From the NCBI RefSeq assembly GCF_030317145.1, contig NZ_JASZYE010000007.1, positions 124,001-188,000 of the forward strand: 64,000 bases of DNA. The letters run 5' to 3'. The translations under genes and the position numbers were made by a program. Positions 16,855 through 25,195 of the stretch are shown here, one piece after another. The notes beneath the pieces are model-generated. The model was given only the letters and a program-made list of their open reading frames with translations, was not told where the DNA came from and did not search any database. This DNA is from Variovorax flavidus. Its GTDB lineage: Bacteria > Pseudomonadota > Gammaproteobacteria > Burkholderiales > Burkholderiaceae_C. Each line of letters opens with the position of its first letter. Position 1 is the first letter of the stretch.

Positions 16855-17897
16855 GGGGGGGTCGAGGAAGGATGGACAGCGAGCGCCTCGAGCGCGGCGG
16901 GAGGCATCAAGGCATGCAACTCCGGCGGCAGGTCCGCCTGAAGCGCCATGCGCTCTGCGCTCGCAGGATGGGTGAACTGCAGGCGCCAGGCGTGCAGGAA
17001 CATGCGTTTGAGGCCGACTTTCTGGAGCGCGCGGTTGCGTTCGAAGTCGCCGTACTTGTCGTCGCCGGCGATCGCATGGCCGGCGGACGCGAGGTGCACG
17101 CGAATCTGGTGGGTGCGGCCGGTCTTGATGGTGACCGCCAGCAACGAGAACGAAGCGGCGTCGCCGGGCAGCGCGAACCGGGCCAGCACCTTGACCAGCG
17201 TGACGGCGCGCATGGCATCCGGATGGTCCTTGGCGACGACGCGCACCCTGCGCTCGCCCTCGGCGGCGCCCGCCTGGCCCGGCAGCAGGTATTTGGCAAG
17301 TGGCGCATCGAGCACCTTCCGGTTGGCAGGCCAGTTGCCCTCTACCAGCGCGAGATAGGTCTTGCCCGTCTCCCGCTCGCGGAACTGGTCCTGCAACGCC
17401 GTCAGCGCGCTGCGCTTCTTGGCGACCAGCAGGATGCCCGAGGTTTCGCGGTCCAGGCGGTGCACCAGTTCCAGGAAGCGGGCCGCGGGCCGCGCCGTCC
17501 GAAGTTGCTCGATCACGCCGAAGCTCACGCCGCTCCCGCCATGGACGGCGACGCCGGCAGGCTTGTTGACGGCAAGAAGCGCGTCATCCTCATATAGCAA
17601 GGGGAACTCCCGTGCCGGCGCGGGCGGGGAAGCGCCCTCTTCCGACCGGGCCGACACCCGCACGGGAGGCAGCCGCAGCACGTCGCCCTCGGCGAGACGG
17701 GTTTCGGCCTGGACGCGCCCCTTGTTGATGCGCACCTCTCCCGACCGGATGATCCGGTAGACATGGGTCTTGGGCACGCCCTTGAGATGCCGGAACAGGA
17801 AATTGTCCAGTCGTTGGCCAGCAGATTCCCCGTCGACCGTCAGAAAGCGAACTTCTGCTGCCGCGGGGCTTGGCTTCGCACCTATAATGTTTTTCAC
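16851..17897 (-). CDS. rluC: 23S rRNA pseudouridine synthase RluC
   Basis: Forms pseudouridines in 23S rRNA. The 348 residues comprise an S4 RNA-binding domain (about 26-85) and an RluA-type catalytic domain with the nucleophile D149 in HRLDRETSGILLV. The RluC assignment over RluD rests on its S4 linkage and its location upstream of gph and divergent from rne, as in E. coli, where rluC and rne are also divergent neighbours. The first gene of a four-gene minus-strand operon. Confidence 0.92.
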   Translation of the reverse strand: MKNIIGAKPSPAAAEVRFLTVDGESAGQRLDNFLFRHLKGVPKTHVYRIIRSGEVRINKGRVQAETRLAEGDVLRLPPVRVSARSEEGASPPAPAREFPLLYEDDALLAVNKPAGVAVHGGSGVSFGVIEQLRTARPAARFLELVHRLDRETSGILLVAKKRSALTALQDQFRERETGKTYLALVEGNWPANRKVLDAPLAKYLLPGQAGAAEGERRVRVVAKDHPDAMRAVTLVKVLARFALPGDAASFSLLAVTIKTGRTHQIRVHLASAGHAIAGDDKYGDFERNRALQKVGLKRMFLHAWRLQFTHPASAERMALQADLPPELHALMPPAALEALAVHPSSTPP

Positions 17898-18434
17898 CAG
17901 CGCGGTCTTGTAAGTGCTTGATTAATCAGAAGTTTAGAGCACCACTGGAAGCGCTGTGAGGTCGATGCCGCTTTGATGCCGGACTCGCAAGCCACGCGCA
18001 AAGGCGCAAGGCGGCGGGCACTGCATCCAAGTCAAGCCGACGCCCACGAAACACCGACACGGAATACCCCAACCGGCAGGCAACAAGCTGCCGGCGGATC
18101 GAAGCGAGTACCTTGTGCTGATGCTACTGATTCAATTGCTCCTGCGCTGGCTGCCGCCAGCGAGAACAGGCATTGAACCGCCCGTAGCACGCGCCATGAT
18201 GGCGCCAATAGCTATAAAAAATGTAGCAAGTCAGCACCACATCGGGCTCGCGCCCATCCACGCGCCCCCACCCCGACTGCCATCGACTTGATACTCGATG
18301 GGTCGTCCGCGCTCGCGCGACGGCCACTGCAGCCAGGGCACAGCGGCAATTCCTTCGTTTCGCGCGACGTCGTCCGTGCATCGTTAGGTTCGTCATGAAC
18401 CGGTAGAACGATAGAAATAGAAGGACAACGCATC
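17898..18434. other. rluC-rne divergent region and rne leader
   Basis: No gene here. This 0.5 kb gap must hold promoters for both directions and a long rne leader. It contains a perfect 7-bp hairpin (18073-18079 with 18088-18094), an inverted pair of REP-like elements (18122-18228), and a small 6-bp hairpin (CATCGA/TCGATG) near 18278-18300. Long structured leaders through which RNase E autoregulates its mRNA are established in E. coli; the same role here is an inference. Confidence 0.6.
18122..18228. repeat. Inverted pair of REP-like hairpin elements
   Basis: Two units face each other. The plus-strand unit (18122-18162) starts TGCTAC, continues with an AT-rich stretch and TGCGC, and ends in a perfect 7-bp hairpin (CGCTGGC-TGCC-GCCAGCG). 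The minus-strand unit (18228-18191) also starts TGCTAC, continues through ATAGCTATTGGCGC, and ends in a perfect hairpin (GCGCCA-TGA-TGGCGC). The shared order points to a mobile or repeated intergenic family; I recall similar TGCTA...ATAGCT elements as abundant in Comamonadaceae, but could not check. Confidence 0.5.
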
Positions 18435-21400
18435 ATGAAGCGGATGCTGATCAACGCCACGCAGGCTGAAGAACGCCGCCTGGCCATCGTCGACGGGCAA
18501 AAGCTCCTCGACTACGAAATCGAGATCGAAGGGCGCGAACAGCGCAAGGGCAACATCTACAAGGCCGTCGTGACGCGCGTCGAGCCGTCGCTGGAAGCCT
18601 GCTTCGTCGACTACGGCGAAGACCGCCACGGCTTCCTGCCGTTCAAGGAAATCTCCAAGCAGTACTTCGCGGAAGGCGTCTCGGCCAGCCAGGCCCGGAT
18701 CCAGGACGCGATCAAGGAAGGCCAGGAACTGGTCGTCCAGGTCGAAAAGGAAGAGCGTGGCAACAAGGGCGCGGCCCTCACCACCTTCATCTCGCTGGCT
18801 GGCCGCTATGTCGTGCTGATGCCGAACAACCCGCGCGGCGGCGGCGTCAGCCGGCGCATCGAGGGCGACGACCGGGCCGAACTCAAGGAGGCGATGGACC
18901 AGCTCGAATACCCCAAGGGGATGAGCATCATCGCGCGCACCGCCGGCATCGGCCGCTCCGCGCCCGAACTGCAGTGGGACCTGAACTACCTGCTCAAGCT
19001 CTGGACCGCCATCGACGGCGCCGCCAAGGGCGGCAAGGGCGCCTTCCTGATCTACCAGGAATCCTCGCTGGTCATCCGCGCGATCCGTGACTACTTCAAT
19101 CACGACATCGGTGACATCCTGATCGACACCGACGACATCTACGACCAGGCGCAGCAGTTCATGGCGCACGTGATGCCCGAACATGCTGCCCGCGTGAAGC
19201 GCTACCGGGACGACGCGGCTCTTTTCAGCCGCTTCCAGATCGAGCACCAGATCGAATCGGCCTACGCCCGCACGGTGCAGTTGCCCAGCGGCGGCGCCAT
19301 CGTCATCGACCACACCGAAGCACTGGTCTCCGTCGACGTGAACTCGGCGCGCGCCATCAAGGGCGGCGACATCGAGGAAACCGCGACCCGCACCAACCTC
19401 GAAGCCGCCGACGAAGTCGCGCGCCAGATGCGCCTGCGCGACCTGGGCGGCCTGATCGTCATCGACTTTATCGACATGGACGAGTCGAAGAACCGCCGCG
19501 AAGTCGAAAGCCGCCTGCGCGACGCGCTGCGCCAGGACCGTGCGCGCGTCCAGTTCGGTTCGATCAGCAAGTTCGGCCTCATGGAAATGAGCCGCCAGCG
19601 CCTGAAGCCCGCGCTGAGCGAGGGCTCGTCGATCCCCTGCCCCCGTTGCGGCGGCTCGGGCCACATCCGCGACACCGAATCGAGCGCGCTGCAGATCCTG
19701 CGCATCATTCAGGAAGAGTCGATGAAGGACAACACGGCAGCCGTGCACGTCCAGGTGCCGGTGGAAGTGGCTTCCTTCCTGCTGAACGAGAAGCGCCCCG
19801 AGATCGCCAAGATCGAGCTCAAGCAGCGCGTGACCGTGCTGATGGTGCCCAACAAGACGCTCGAAACCCCCAACTACAAGCTGGAACGCCTCAAGCACGA
19901 CGATCCGCGGCTCGACCACATCGAGGCCAGCTACAAGATGGCCGACGAGATCGAGGATCCGACCTCCGTCACGCGCCGCTCGCAGGAGCCGACCAACAAG
20001 CAGACCCCGGTGATCAAGGGCGTGCTGCCCGATGCACCGGCCCCGATCGCCGTGCCGAAGCCCGAAGCGGCCCGCGCGCCTGTGGCAGCGTCGGCAGCGC
20101 CGAACGTTTCTGCCGCCCCTGCGGTGGCCAAGTCCGCCGAGACCGGCTTCTTCGGCTGGATCAAGCGCTTGTTCGGCTCAGAGCCGGCACCGGCGCCGGC
20201 TCCCGCCATTCCCGTCGAAGCACCGAAGCCGCGCCGCGAAGGCCGTGGCGGCCGTGACGGCGACGCCCCGCGCACCGCTCGCGAAGGCGAACAGCGCCGC
20301 GGCGGACGTGGCGAAGGACGCGGAGAAGGACGTGGTGGCCGGGACGGCGATCGTCGCGGCGGTCGCTCCGGCGAACGTCGCGAGGGCGAGCGCCGCGAGG
20401 GACGCGAAGCCCGCAGTGAAGCACGCAACGACAGCCAGGTGCGGGAACCACGCGAGCCGCGTGAAGCCCGCCCGCCACGCGATGGCGAACGCCGCGGACG
20501 TGGCGAGCGCCGTGACGGCGAAGCGCGCCAGTTGCCGGCGGAAGCGACAGACGTTCAACTCGACGCACAGGCGATCGCCCCGAACGCCGGCGACGAATCG
20601 ACGACGCCTTCGGAGCGCGCACCGCGCGGTCGCGGCGACCGTCGGGAACGTGGTGACCGCGGCGAACGCGGTGACCGCGGTGAACGTGGCGAGCGCAACG
20701 CCGACGCACAACGCGAACGCAGTGGCGACACCGCCCGCGAGACGAACGTCGAGGCATCGCAAGGCGACGCCCCGGCCGAGCGCGGCCAGCGTAACGGTCG
20801 CGAAGAGCGCGCCCCCCGTGGCGAACGCACCGAAGGCCGCCGCGAGCGTCGCAGCGAAGGCGCCCCGCGGTCCGACGAGGCGTCCGTGGAACCCCAGACG
20901 ATCGATGCGAGCGCATCCACCGATGCCGGCGCGACCGCGGAAGGCCAAGGCCCCGATGCCGCGCCGCGCCGCGAAGGCGAAGAGCGCCGCGGCCGTTCGC
21001 GCGATCGCTACGGCCGTGATCGCCGCGAGCGCGCCCCCCGCGAAGAAGCTGATGTGAACCAGCCTGCTCCGGCTGCGCCCGTCACCGCCCTGGCGGACGA
21101 CGCAGTTCAGGTCGAGGCACCTTCGCCAGTCGTGGCTCGCCCGGAACGAGTCGCAGCCCCCGTGGCGGCACCCATCGTCGTGGAGGCGAAAGCTGCTCCG
21201 TCCTCGCGTGCACTTCCGAAGGTTCAGCCTTTCGAACTGCCGCTGGACGAACTCGCCCAGGTGGCCGAAGGCTCTGGCCTGCATTGGGTCAATTCGGACG
21301 CCGAACGCGTGGCGCAGGTTCGCGCGGCCATCGCGGCCGAACCCAAGCCGGTACACGTGCCCCGCGAGCGCCCGCCCGCGATCGTGATCGACGAAGGTCC

Positions 21401-21491
21401 TCTGGTCCTGGTCGAAACCCGCCGTGACCTCGGGTCGATGGTGCTGCCGTTCGAGCAGCAGCCCGGACAGGACGCAAGCGCCCGTCACTGA
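18435..21491 (+). CDS. rne: Ribonuclease E
   Basis: Essential endoribonuclease for mRNA decay and rRNA/tRNA processing, and scaffold of the degradosome. The 1018 residues have an S1 domain (about 36-118), then the catalytic core with metal ligands D301 (VDVNS) and D344 (VIDFIDM). The zinc link is CPRC (C402, C405); all are offset by two from E. coli numbering. After about residue 520 the chain is low complexity: an alanine/proline linker, an amphipathic FFGWIKRLFG helix near 571-582 that could bind the membrane, and a long arginine/glycine/glutamate-rich region (about 595-870) likely to bind RNA. A short conserved-looking C-terminal block (about 930-1000) follows. Terminator directly downstream. 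Confidence 0.97.
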   Translation: MKRMLINATQAEERRLAIVDGQKLLDYEIEIEGREQRKGNIYKAVVTRVEPSLEACFVDYGEDRHGFLPFKEISKQYFAEGVSASQARIQDAIKEGQELVVQVEKEERGNKGAALTTFISLAGRYVVLMPNNPRGGGVSRRIEGDDRAELKEAMDQLEYPKGMSIIARTAGIGRSAPELQWDLNYLLKLWTAIDGAAKGGKGAFLIYQESSLVIRAIRDYFNHDIGDILIDTDDIYDQAQQFMAHVMPEHAARVKRYRDDAALFSRFQIEHQIESAYARTVQLPSGGAIVIDHTEALVSVDVNSARAIKGGDIEETATRTNLEAADEVARQMRLRDLGGLIVIDFIDMDESKNRREVESRLRDALRQDRARVQFGSISKFGLMEMSRQRLKPALSEGSSIPCPRCGGSGHIRDTESSALQILRIIQEESMKDNTAAVHVQVPVEVASFLLNEKRPEIAKIELKQRVTVLMVPNKTLETPNYKLERLKHDDPRLDHIEASYKMADEIEDPTSVTRRSQEPTNKQTPVIKGVLPDAPAPIAVPKPEAARAPVAASAAPNVSAAPAVAKSAETGFFGWIKRLFGSEPAPAPAPAIPVEAPKPRREGRGGRDGDAPRTAREGEQRRGGRGEGRGEGRGGRDGDRRGGRSGERREGERREGREARSEARNDSQVREPREPREARPPRDGERRGRGERRDGEARQLPAEATDVQLDAQAIAPNAGDESTTPSERAPRGRGDRRERGDRGERGDRGERGERNADAQRERSGDTARETNVEASQGDAPAERGQRNGREERAPRGERTEGRRERRSEGAPRSDEASVEPQTIDASASTDAGATAEGQGPDAAPRREGEERRGRSRDRYGRDRRERAPREEADVNQPAPAAPVTALADDAVQVEAPSPVVARPERVAAPVAAPIVVEAKAAPSSRALPKVQPFELPLDELAQVAEGSGLHWVNSDAERVAQVRAAIAAEPKPVHVPRERPPAIVIDEGPLVLVETRRDLGSMVLPFEQQPGQDASARH

Positions 21492-21498
21492 GGTTCGA

Positions 21499-21524
21499 GG
21501 GGAGGCATTTCCGCCTCCCCTTTT
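21499..21524 (+). terminator. Intrinsic terminator after rne
   Basis: Perfect 8-bp stem GGGGAGGC/GCCTCCCC (21499-21506 with 21513-21520), 6-nt loop, then TTTT. It lies 8 nt past the rne stop codon. Confidence 0.85.
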
Positions 21525-21705
21525 CTGTTTTCCAGTTTGATTTGAAGGCAGGCCTCGCGCGAACGCTCGAGTTCTGCCGCGCGGCACCCGGTTTGCCGCG
21601 CCGTCTTTGAGGGCCTCCGCCAGCGCCAGCGGGTCCCTTCCTTCACGTATGTGCACCAATGGCCTACTTCGGCCCGCTGTCTGCCGGCGGGAAGATGCCG
21701 CGTGG

Positions 21706-21729
21706 AACTACCCGTCGAAACTACCCGTC
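21706..21729 (+). repeat. 11-bp tandem direct repeat upstream of the EPS operon
   Basis: AACTACCCGTC occurs at 21706-21716 and again at 21719-21729, a 13-nt period. It lies about 70 nt upstream of the first promoter candidate, a plausible place for an activator site. Confidence 0.45.
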
Positions 21730-21794
21730 ACTTCGTGACATATCGCCAAACGGCGTATGTAAACAACACCCTGAATGCGTTTCACGTTAACATG

Positions 21795-21823
21795 TTGTCA
21801 TACAAAAGGACTACACTTTTGAT
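21795..21823 (+). promoter_or_regulatory. Candidate distal EPS promoter
   Basis: TTGTCA (21795-21800, 5 of 6 matches to TTGACA), 17-nt spacer, TTTGAT (21818-21823, 4 of 6 matches to TATAAT). Transcription would start near 21830, giving a leader of about 190 nt. Confidence 0.45.
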
Positions 21824-21913
21824 GAGAATGTTGCGCTGCATCAATGAGGGTCGAGGCGCTTCCTTACAGAGGAGAAAGACCTAGGCCGTTTGGCGGACGA
21901 TGTACGGCTTTTG

Positions 21914-21942
21914 TTGACATCACAGCGGCCGCAGCATATGTT
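21914..21942 (+). promoter_or_regulatory. Candidate proximal EPS promoter
   Basis: A perfect -35 box TTGACA (21914-21919), 17-nt spacer and TATGTT (21937-21942, 4 of 6 matches). It would start transcription near 21949, about 75 nt before the first gene of the cluster. Confidence 0.55.
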
Positions 21943-22022
21943 CAAATTCTTGCTAATAGTAGTAAAGCGTTACACTGCCGCGCTCCTTGATTGAGGCAGC
22001 ACCCGTTACGGGGGATTTTCAA

Positions 22023-22745
22023 ATGTTTCGTTCAGACTCGACCGCAAGTGGCAACGTGGTCCGACGCTTTCCCCCGGATGGTGGTGGCCCCTCCTCGCCC
22101 CCTGTCTATGCGCTGCCGCGCAAGCTCAACCTCTTCGAACGGGTCGCCAAGAGGACCTTCGACATCGTGGGCGCGCTGGTCTTCTTCGCCGTCTTCGGCC
22201 CCCTCTATCTGTTGGTCGCGCTGGGTGTCGCAGTCAGCATGGGGCGGCCCGTCCACTTCTGGCAAAACCGCCTCGGAGAACGCGGCCAACGGTTCCGCTT
22301 TTACAAGTTCCGGTCGATGGTCCGCAATTCCGAGGACGTGCTGGACGAGTTCCTGAGCCGCAACGACATGGCGCGCACCGAATGGGACACCTTCCAGAAG
22401 CTGGAAAAGGACCCGCGGATTACACCGATCGGCCAGTTCATCCGCAAGCTCAGTCTCGACGAACTCCCCCAGTTCTGGAATGTGCTGAAGGGCGACATGA
22501 GCATCGTCGGCCCCCGCCCCTGCATGGAGCGCCAGCGCAGCCTCTACGGCAAGGGCTGGGAGCACTACTGCGCCATGCGTCCCGGCATCACGGGGCTGTG
22601 GCAGGTCAGCGGGCGCAACCGCCTGTCCTACGCGCGCCGCGTCGAGCTTGATGTGGAATACGTGAGCAACTGGTCGCTCTGGCTGGACGTCAAGATTCTG
22701 GTGAGGACGGTTCGCGCCGTGACGACGGGAGAGGGTTCTCGATGA
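22023..22745 (+). CDS. Phosphoglycosyl transferase (EPS priming sugar transferase)
   Basis: Attaches the first sugar phosphate to undecaprenyl phosphate to start repeat-unit assembly. The 240-residue protein is the short, PglC-like monotopic form: one hydrophobic segment (about 48-73) and the catalytic domain with KFRSM (95-99), LSLDELPQFWNVLKGDMS, VGPRP and RPGITGLWQVSGRN. It lacks the four-helix N-terminal half of WcaJ/WbaP. The ATG at 22023 has GGGGGA 8 nt upstream and is preferred to an in-frame TTG at 21987. First gene of the EPS operon; its stop codon overlaps manC by 4 nt. The transferred sugar cannot be told from sequence. Confidence 0.9.
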   Translation: MFRSDSTASGNVVRRFPPDGGGPSSPPVYALPRKLNLFERVAKRTFDIVGALVFFAVFGPLYLLVALGVAVSMGRPVHFWQNRLGERGQRFRFYKFRSMVRNSEDVLDEFLSRNDMARTEWDTFQKLEKDPRITPIGQFIRKLSLDELPQFWNVLKGDMSIVGPRPCMERQRSLYGKGWEHYCAMRPGITGLWQVSGRNRLSYARRVELDVEYVSNWSLWLDVKILVRTVRAVTTGEGSR

Positions 22746-24169
22746 CACAGATTCAGCCAGTCGTCCTGTGCGGAGGCAGCGGTACGCGACTGTGGCCGCT
22801 GTCGCGCAAGACCCTGCCCAAGCAATTCGTTCCGCTGGTCGGCAACAAGAGCCTGCTCCTGCTCACGCTCGAACGGCTCCGTCAGCTCAACACCGAAGTG
22901 ACGTGCGTGGCGGCTGAAGAACATCGCTTCCTCGTCCAGGAAGGCATCGACGCAGCCCAGGTGAGCGGCAAGCAACTGCTGGAGCCGGTGGCGCGCAACA
23001 CGGCCGCTGCCATGGCCGCGACCGCGCTGCTGGCCGACCCCGATCGCCTGCTGCTCTTCGCACCGGCCGACCACCACATTCCGGATTCGGAGCGCTTCGT
23101 CGCCACGATCCTCAAGGGCATCCCTGCGGCGCTGGCGGGCTACCTCGTGACATTCGGCGTCGAGCCCACGTTCCCCAGCACCGCCTACGGCTACATCCGC
23201 CAGGGCGACAAGCTGGATGCCGCGCTGGGCGACGACGCGGGCCACTCGGTCGCGGCCTTCATCGAAAAGCCGCTGGCGGCCCGCGCCGAACAACTGCTGC
23301 TGGAAGGCGGAAACCTCTGGAATGCGGGGATCCTGCTGGTGCAAGCCAAGGTGCTGATCGCGGCGCTCCAGGAGCATGCGAGCGACATCCTCGACGCCTG
23401 CAAGCTCGCGACGGCGACGGTCGACGTCGACGGCGATTTCCTGCGCATGGACAGCGCGGCCTTCGGTCGCTGCCGCAGCCAGAGCATCGACTACGCGGTG
23501 CTCGAAAAATGCGCGCGCGTCGCGGTCATTCCGTTCCAGGGCCGTTGGAGCGACGTGGGCAGCTGGAATGCCGTCGCCGACCTGCACGACACGGATGCCA
23601 GCGGCAACCGCATCAGCGGCCACGGGTTCGCGATGAACGCCAGCAATACCTTCATCCATGCACCCGGCCGCCCGGTCGTGGCGCTGGGCACCAAGGACCT
23701 GCTGGTGGTCGACACCCCCGACGCGCTCCTGGTCGTGCACAGCGAATGCGCCGAACAGGTCAAGGACGTGGTTGCCCTGCTCACCACGCATGGCCACAGC
23801 CAGGCGACGCGGCACCGGCGCATCCCGAGGCCATGGGGCGCCTACGACAGCATCGACGACGGCGAGCGTTTCGCCGTCAAGCGCCTGACAGTCAAGCCCG
23901 GCGCACGGCTGGCGCTGCGCATGCACCACCATCGCGCCGAACACTGGGTCGTCGTCAAGGGAACGGCCAAGGTGACCTGCGACGACAAGGAACGGCTCGT
24001 CAAGGAAAACGAATCGATCTACATCCCCGTGGGTGCGGTCTACCGGCTGGAGAACGCCGGCAAGACGACCCTCGAAGTGATCGAGGTCCAGACCGGCGGC
24101 TACCTCGGCGAAGACGACATCGTGCGCCTTGACGACGCACCTCCCGCAGGCGAAAGAAAGATCGCCTGA
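22742..24169 (+). CDS. manC: Mannose-1-phosphate guanylyltransferase / mannose-6-phosphate isomerase
   Basis: Bifunctional type-II PMI-GMP making GDP-mannose. The 475 residues have the nucleotidyltransferase domain with GGSGTRLWPLSR (11-22) and KQF, an IEKP motif in the middle, and a C-terminal cupin isomerase domain (from about 360; RPWGAYDSIDDGERF, then LRMHHHRAEHW metal-binding histidines). It feeds GDP-mannose toward GDP-fucose (fcl follows 38 nt downstream) and possibly directly to mannosyltransferases. 4-nt overlap with the priming transferase. Confidence 0.95.
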   Translation: MTQIQPVVLCGGSGTRLWPLSRKTLPKQFVPLVGNKSLLLLTLERLRQLNTEVTCVAAEEHRFLVQEGIDAAQVSGKQLLEPVARNTAAAMAATALLADPDRLLLFAPADHHIPDSERFVATILKGIPAALAGYLVTFGVEPTFPSTAYGYIRQGDKLDAALGDDAGHSVAAFIEKPLAARAEQLLLEGGNLWNAGILLVQAKVLIAALQEHASDILDACKLATATVDVDGDFLRMDSAAFGRCRSQSIDYAVLEKCARVAVIPFQGRWSDVGSWNAVADLHDTDASGNRISGHGFAMNASNTFIHAPGRPVVALGTKDLLVVDTPDALLVVHSECAEQVKDVVALLTTHGHSQATRHRRIPRPWGAYDSIDDGERFAVKRLTVKPGARLALRMHHHRAEHWVVVKGTAKVTCDDKERLVKENESIYIPVGAVYRLENAGKTTLEVIEVQTGGYLGEDDIVRLDDAPPAGERKIA

Positions 24170-24207
24170 CCGCCTCCCCATCAACCTCTGCCCAACGCGG
24201 TAATTCA

Positions 24208-25173
24208 ATGAACGAGTTTCAGAAGCGAATCTTCGTGGCGGGGCACCGCGGCATGGTGGGGAGCGCGATCGTGCGGTGCCTGACCGAGAAGGGCTACACC
24301 CAGATCCTGTCCAGGAGCCATTCGGAGCTCGACCTGACCGACCAGGCCCAGGTGCGCGCCTTCTTTGCCGAGGAACGGCCGCAGGAGGTCTACGTGGCCG
24401 CCGCGAAGGTCGGAGGCATCCACGCCAACAACAGCTATCCGGCCGAGTTCATCTACTCGAACCTGATGGTCGAGGCGAACCTGATCCACGAATCCTGGCG
24501 CACCGGCGTGAGCAAGCTGCTTTTCCTGGGTTCGAGCTGCATCTATCCGCGGCTGGCCCCGCAGCCGATGGCCGAGGACGCGCTGCTGACCGGCAAGCTG
24601 GAGCCCACCAACGAGCCCTACGCCGTTGCGAAGATCGCCGGCATCAAGCTCTGCGAGAGCTACAACCGCCAGTACGGCTGCGACTACCGCAGCGTGATGC
24701 CCACCAACCTGTATGGGCCGGGCGACAACTATCACCCCGAGAACAGCCACGTGCTGCCGGCGATGATCCGTCGCTTTCACGAGGCGAAGCTCAACGACGC
24801 CCCCTCCGTCGTCATCTGGGGCACTGGTTCCCCGAAACGGGAGTTCCTCTATGTCGACGACATGGCCAGAGCCTGCGTGCACGTCATGGATCTTCCGCGG
24901 GACACCTACGCGGCCCACACGGAGGTCATGGCCAGCCACATCAACGTGGGCAGCGGTGAAGACCAGTCGATCGCCGAACTCGCGCAGACGGTGAGCGACG
25001 TGGTGGGCTATCGCGGCGCGATCCAATTCGACACCAGCAAGCCGGACGGCGCGCCGCGCAAGCTGCTCGATATCTCCTGCATCCGCGAGCTCGGCTGGAA
25101 GCCGAGGGTTTCCCTGCGCGCGGGAATTGCGCTCGCGTACGAAGATTTCTGCAGCGAAGAACTTGTGGCTTGA
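24208..25173 (+). CDS. fcl: GDP-L-fucose synthase
   Basis: Epimerase/reductase that converts GDP-4-keto-6-deoxymannose to GDP-L-fucose. Extended short-chain dehydrogenase of 321 residues: GHRGMVGS nucleotide loop (12-19), and the active site residues S109/C111 (GSSCIYP), Y138 and K142 (YAVAK). The partner enzyme Gmd, normally encoded next to it, is not in this window, so its substrate must come from a gene elsewhere. Confidence 0.94.
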   Translation: MNEFQKRIFVAGHRGMVGSAIVRCLTEKGYTQILSRSHSELDLTDQAQVRAFFAEERPQEVYVAAAKVGGIHANNSYPAEFIYSNLMVEANLIHESWRTGVSKLLFLGSSCIYPRLAPQPMAEDALLTGKLEPTNEPYAVAKIAGIKLCESYNRQYGCDYRSVMPTNLYGPGDNYHPENSHVLPAMIRRFHEAKLNDAPSVVIWGTGSPKREFLYVDDMARACVHVMDLPRDTYAAHTEVMASHINVGSGEDQSIAELAQTVSDVVGYRGAIQFDTSKPDGAPRKLLDISCIRELGWKPRVSLRAGIALAYEDFCSEELVA

Positions 25174-25195
25174 GGGCGCGCCCCTCCCCGTCGTG

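Larger units (their letters stand above)
21525..22022 (+). promoter_or_regulatory. Regulatory region of the exopolysaccharide operon
   Basis: A 0.5 kb non-coding stretch that is more AT-rich after about 21700 than its surroundings. It contains an 11-bp direct repeat, a short palindrome (GTCAC-TTC-GTGAC at about 21727-21739), an imperfect inverted repeat around CATATCGCC...GGCGTATG, and two sigma-70-like promoters. A 77-codon ORF at 21651-21884 has no ribosome-binding site or recognisable protein features and is not called. I see no JUMPstart/ops element. Confidence 0.55.

Noticed and set aside
20220..20760. Repeated GC-rich DNA suspected as a tandem repeat or CRISPR-like array
   Set aside because: It is the arginine/glycine-rich coding region of rne; units are short, irregular and in frame, with no spacer structure.
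21651..21884. 77-codon ORF upstream of the EPS operon
   Set aside because: No Shine-Dalgarno, unusual composition, and it spans the promoter candidates and direct repeat.
24170..24207. Possible missing gmd fragment between manC and fcl
   Set aside because: Only 38 nt of spacer with no similarity to a dehydratase.
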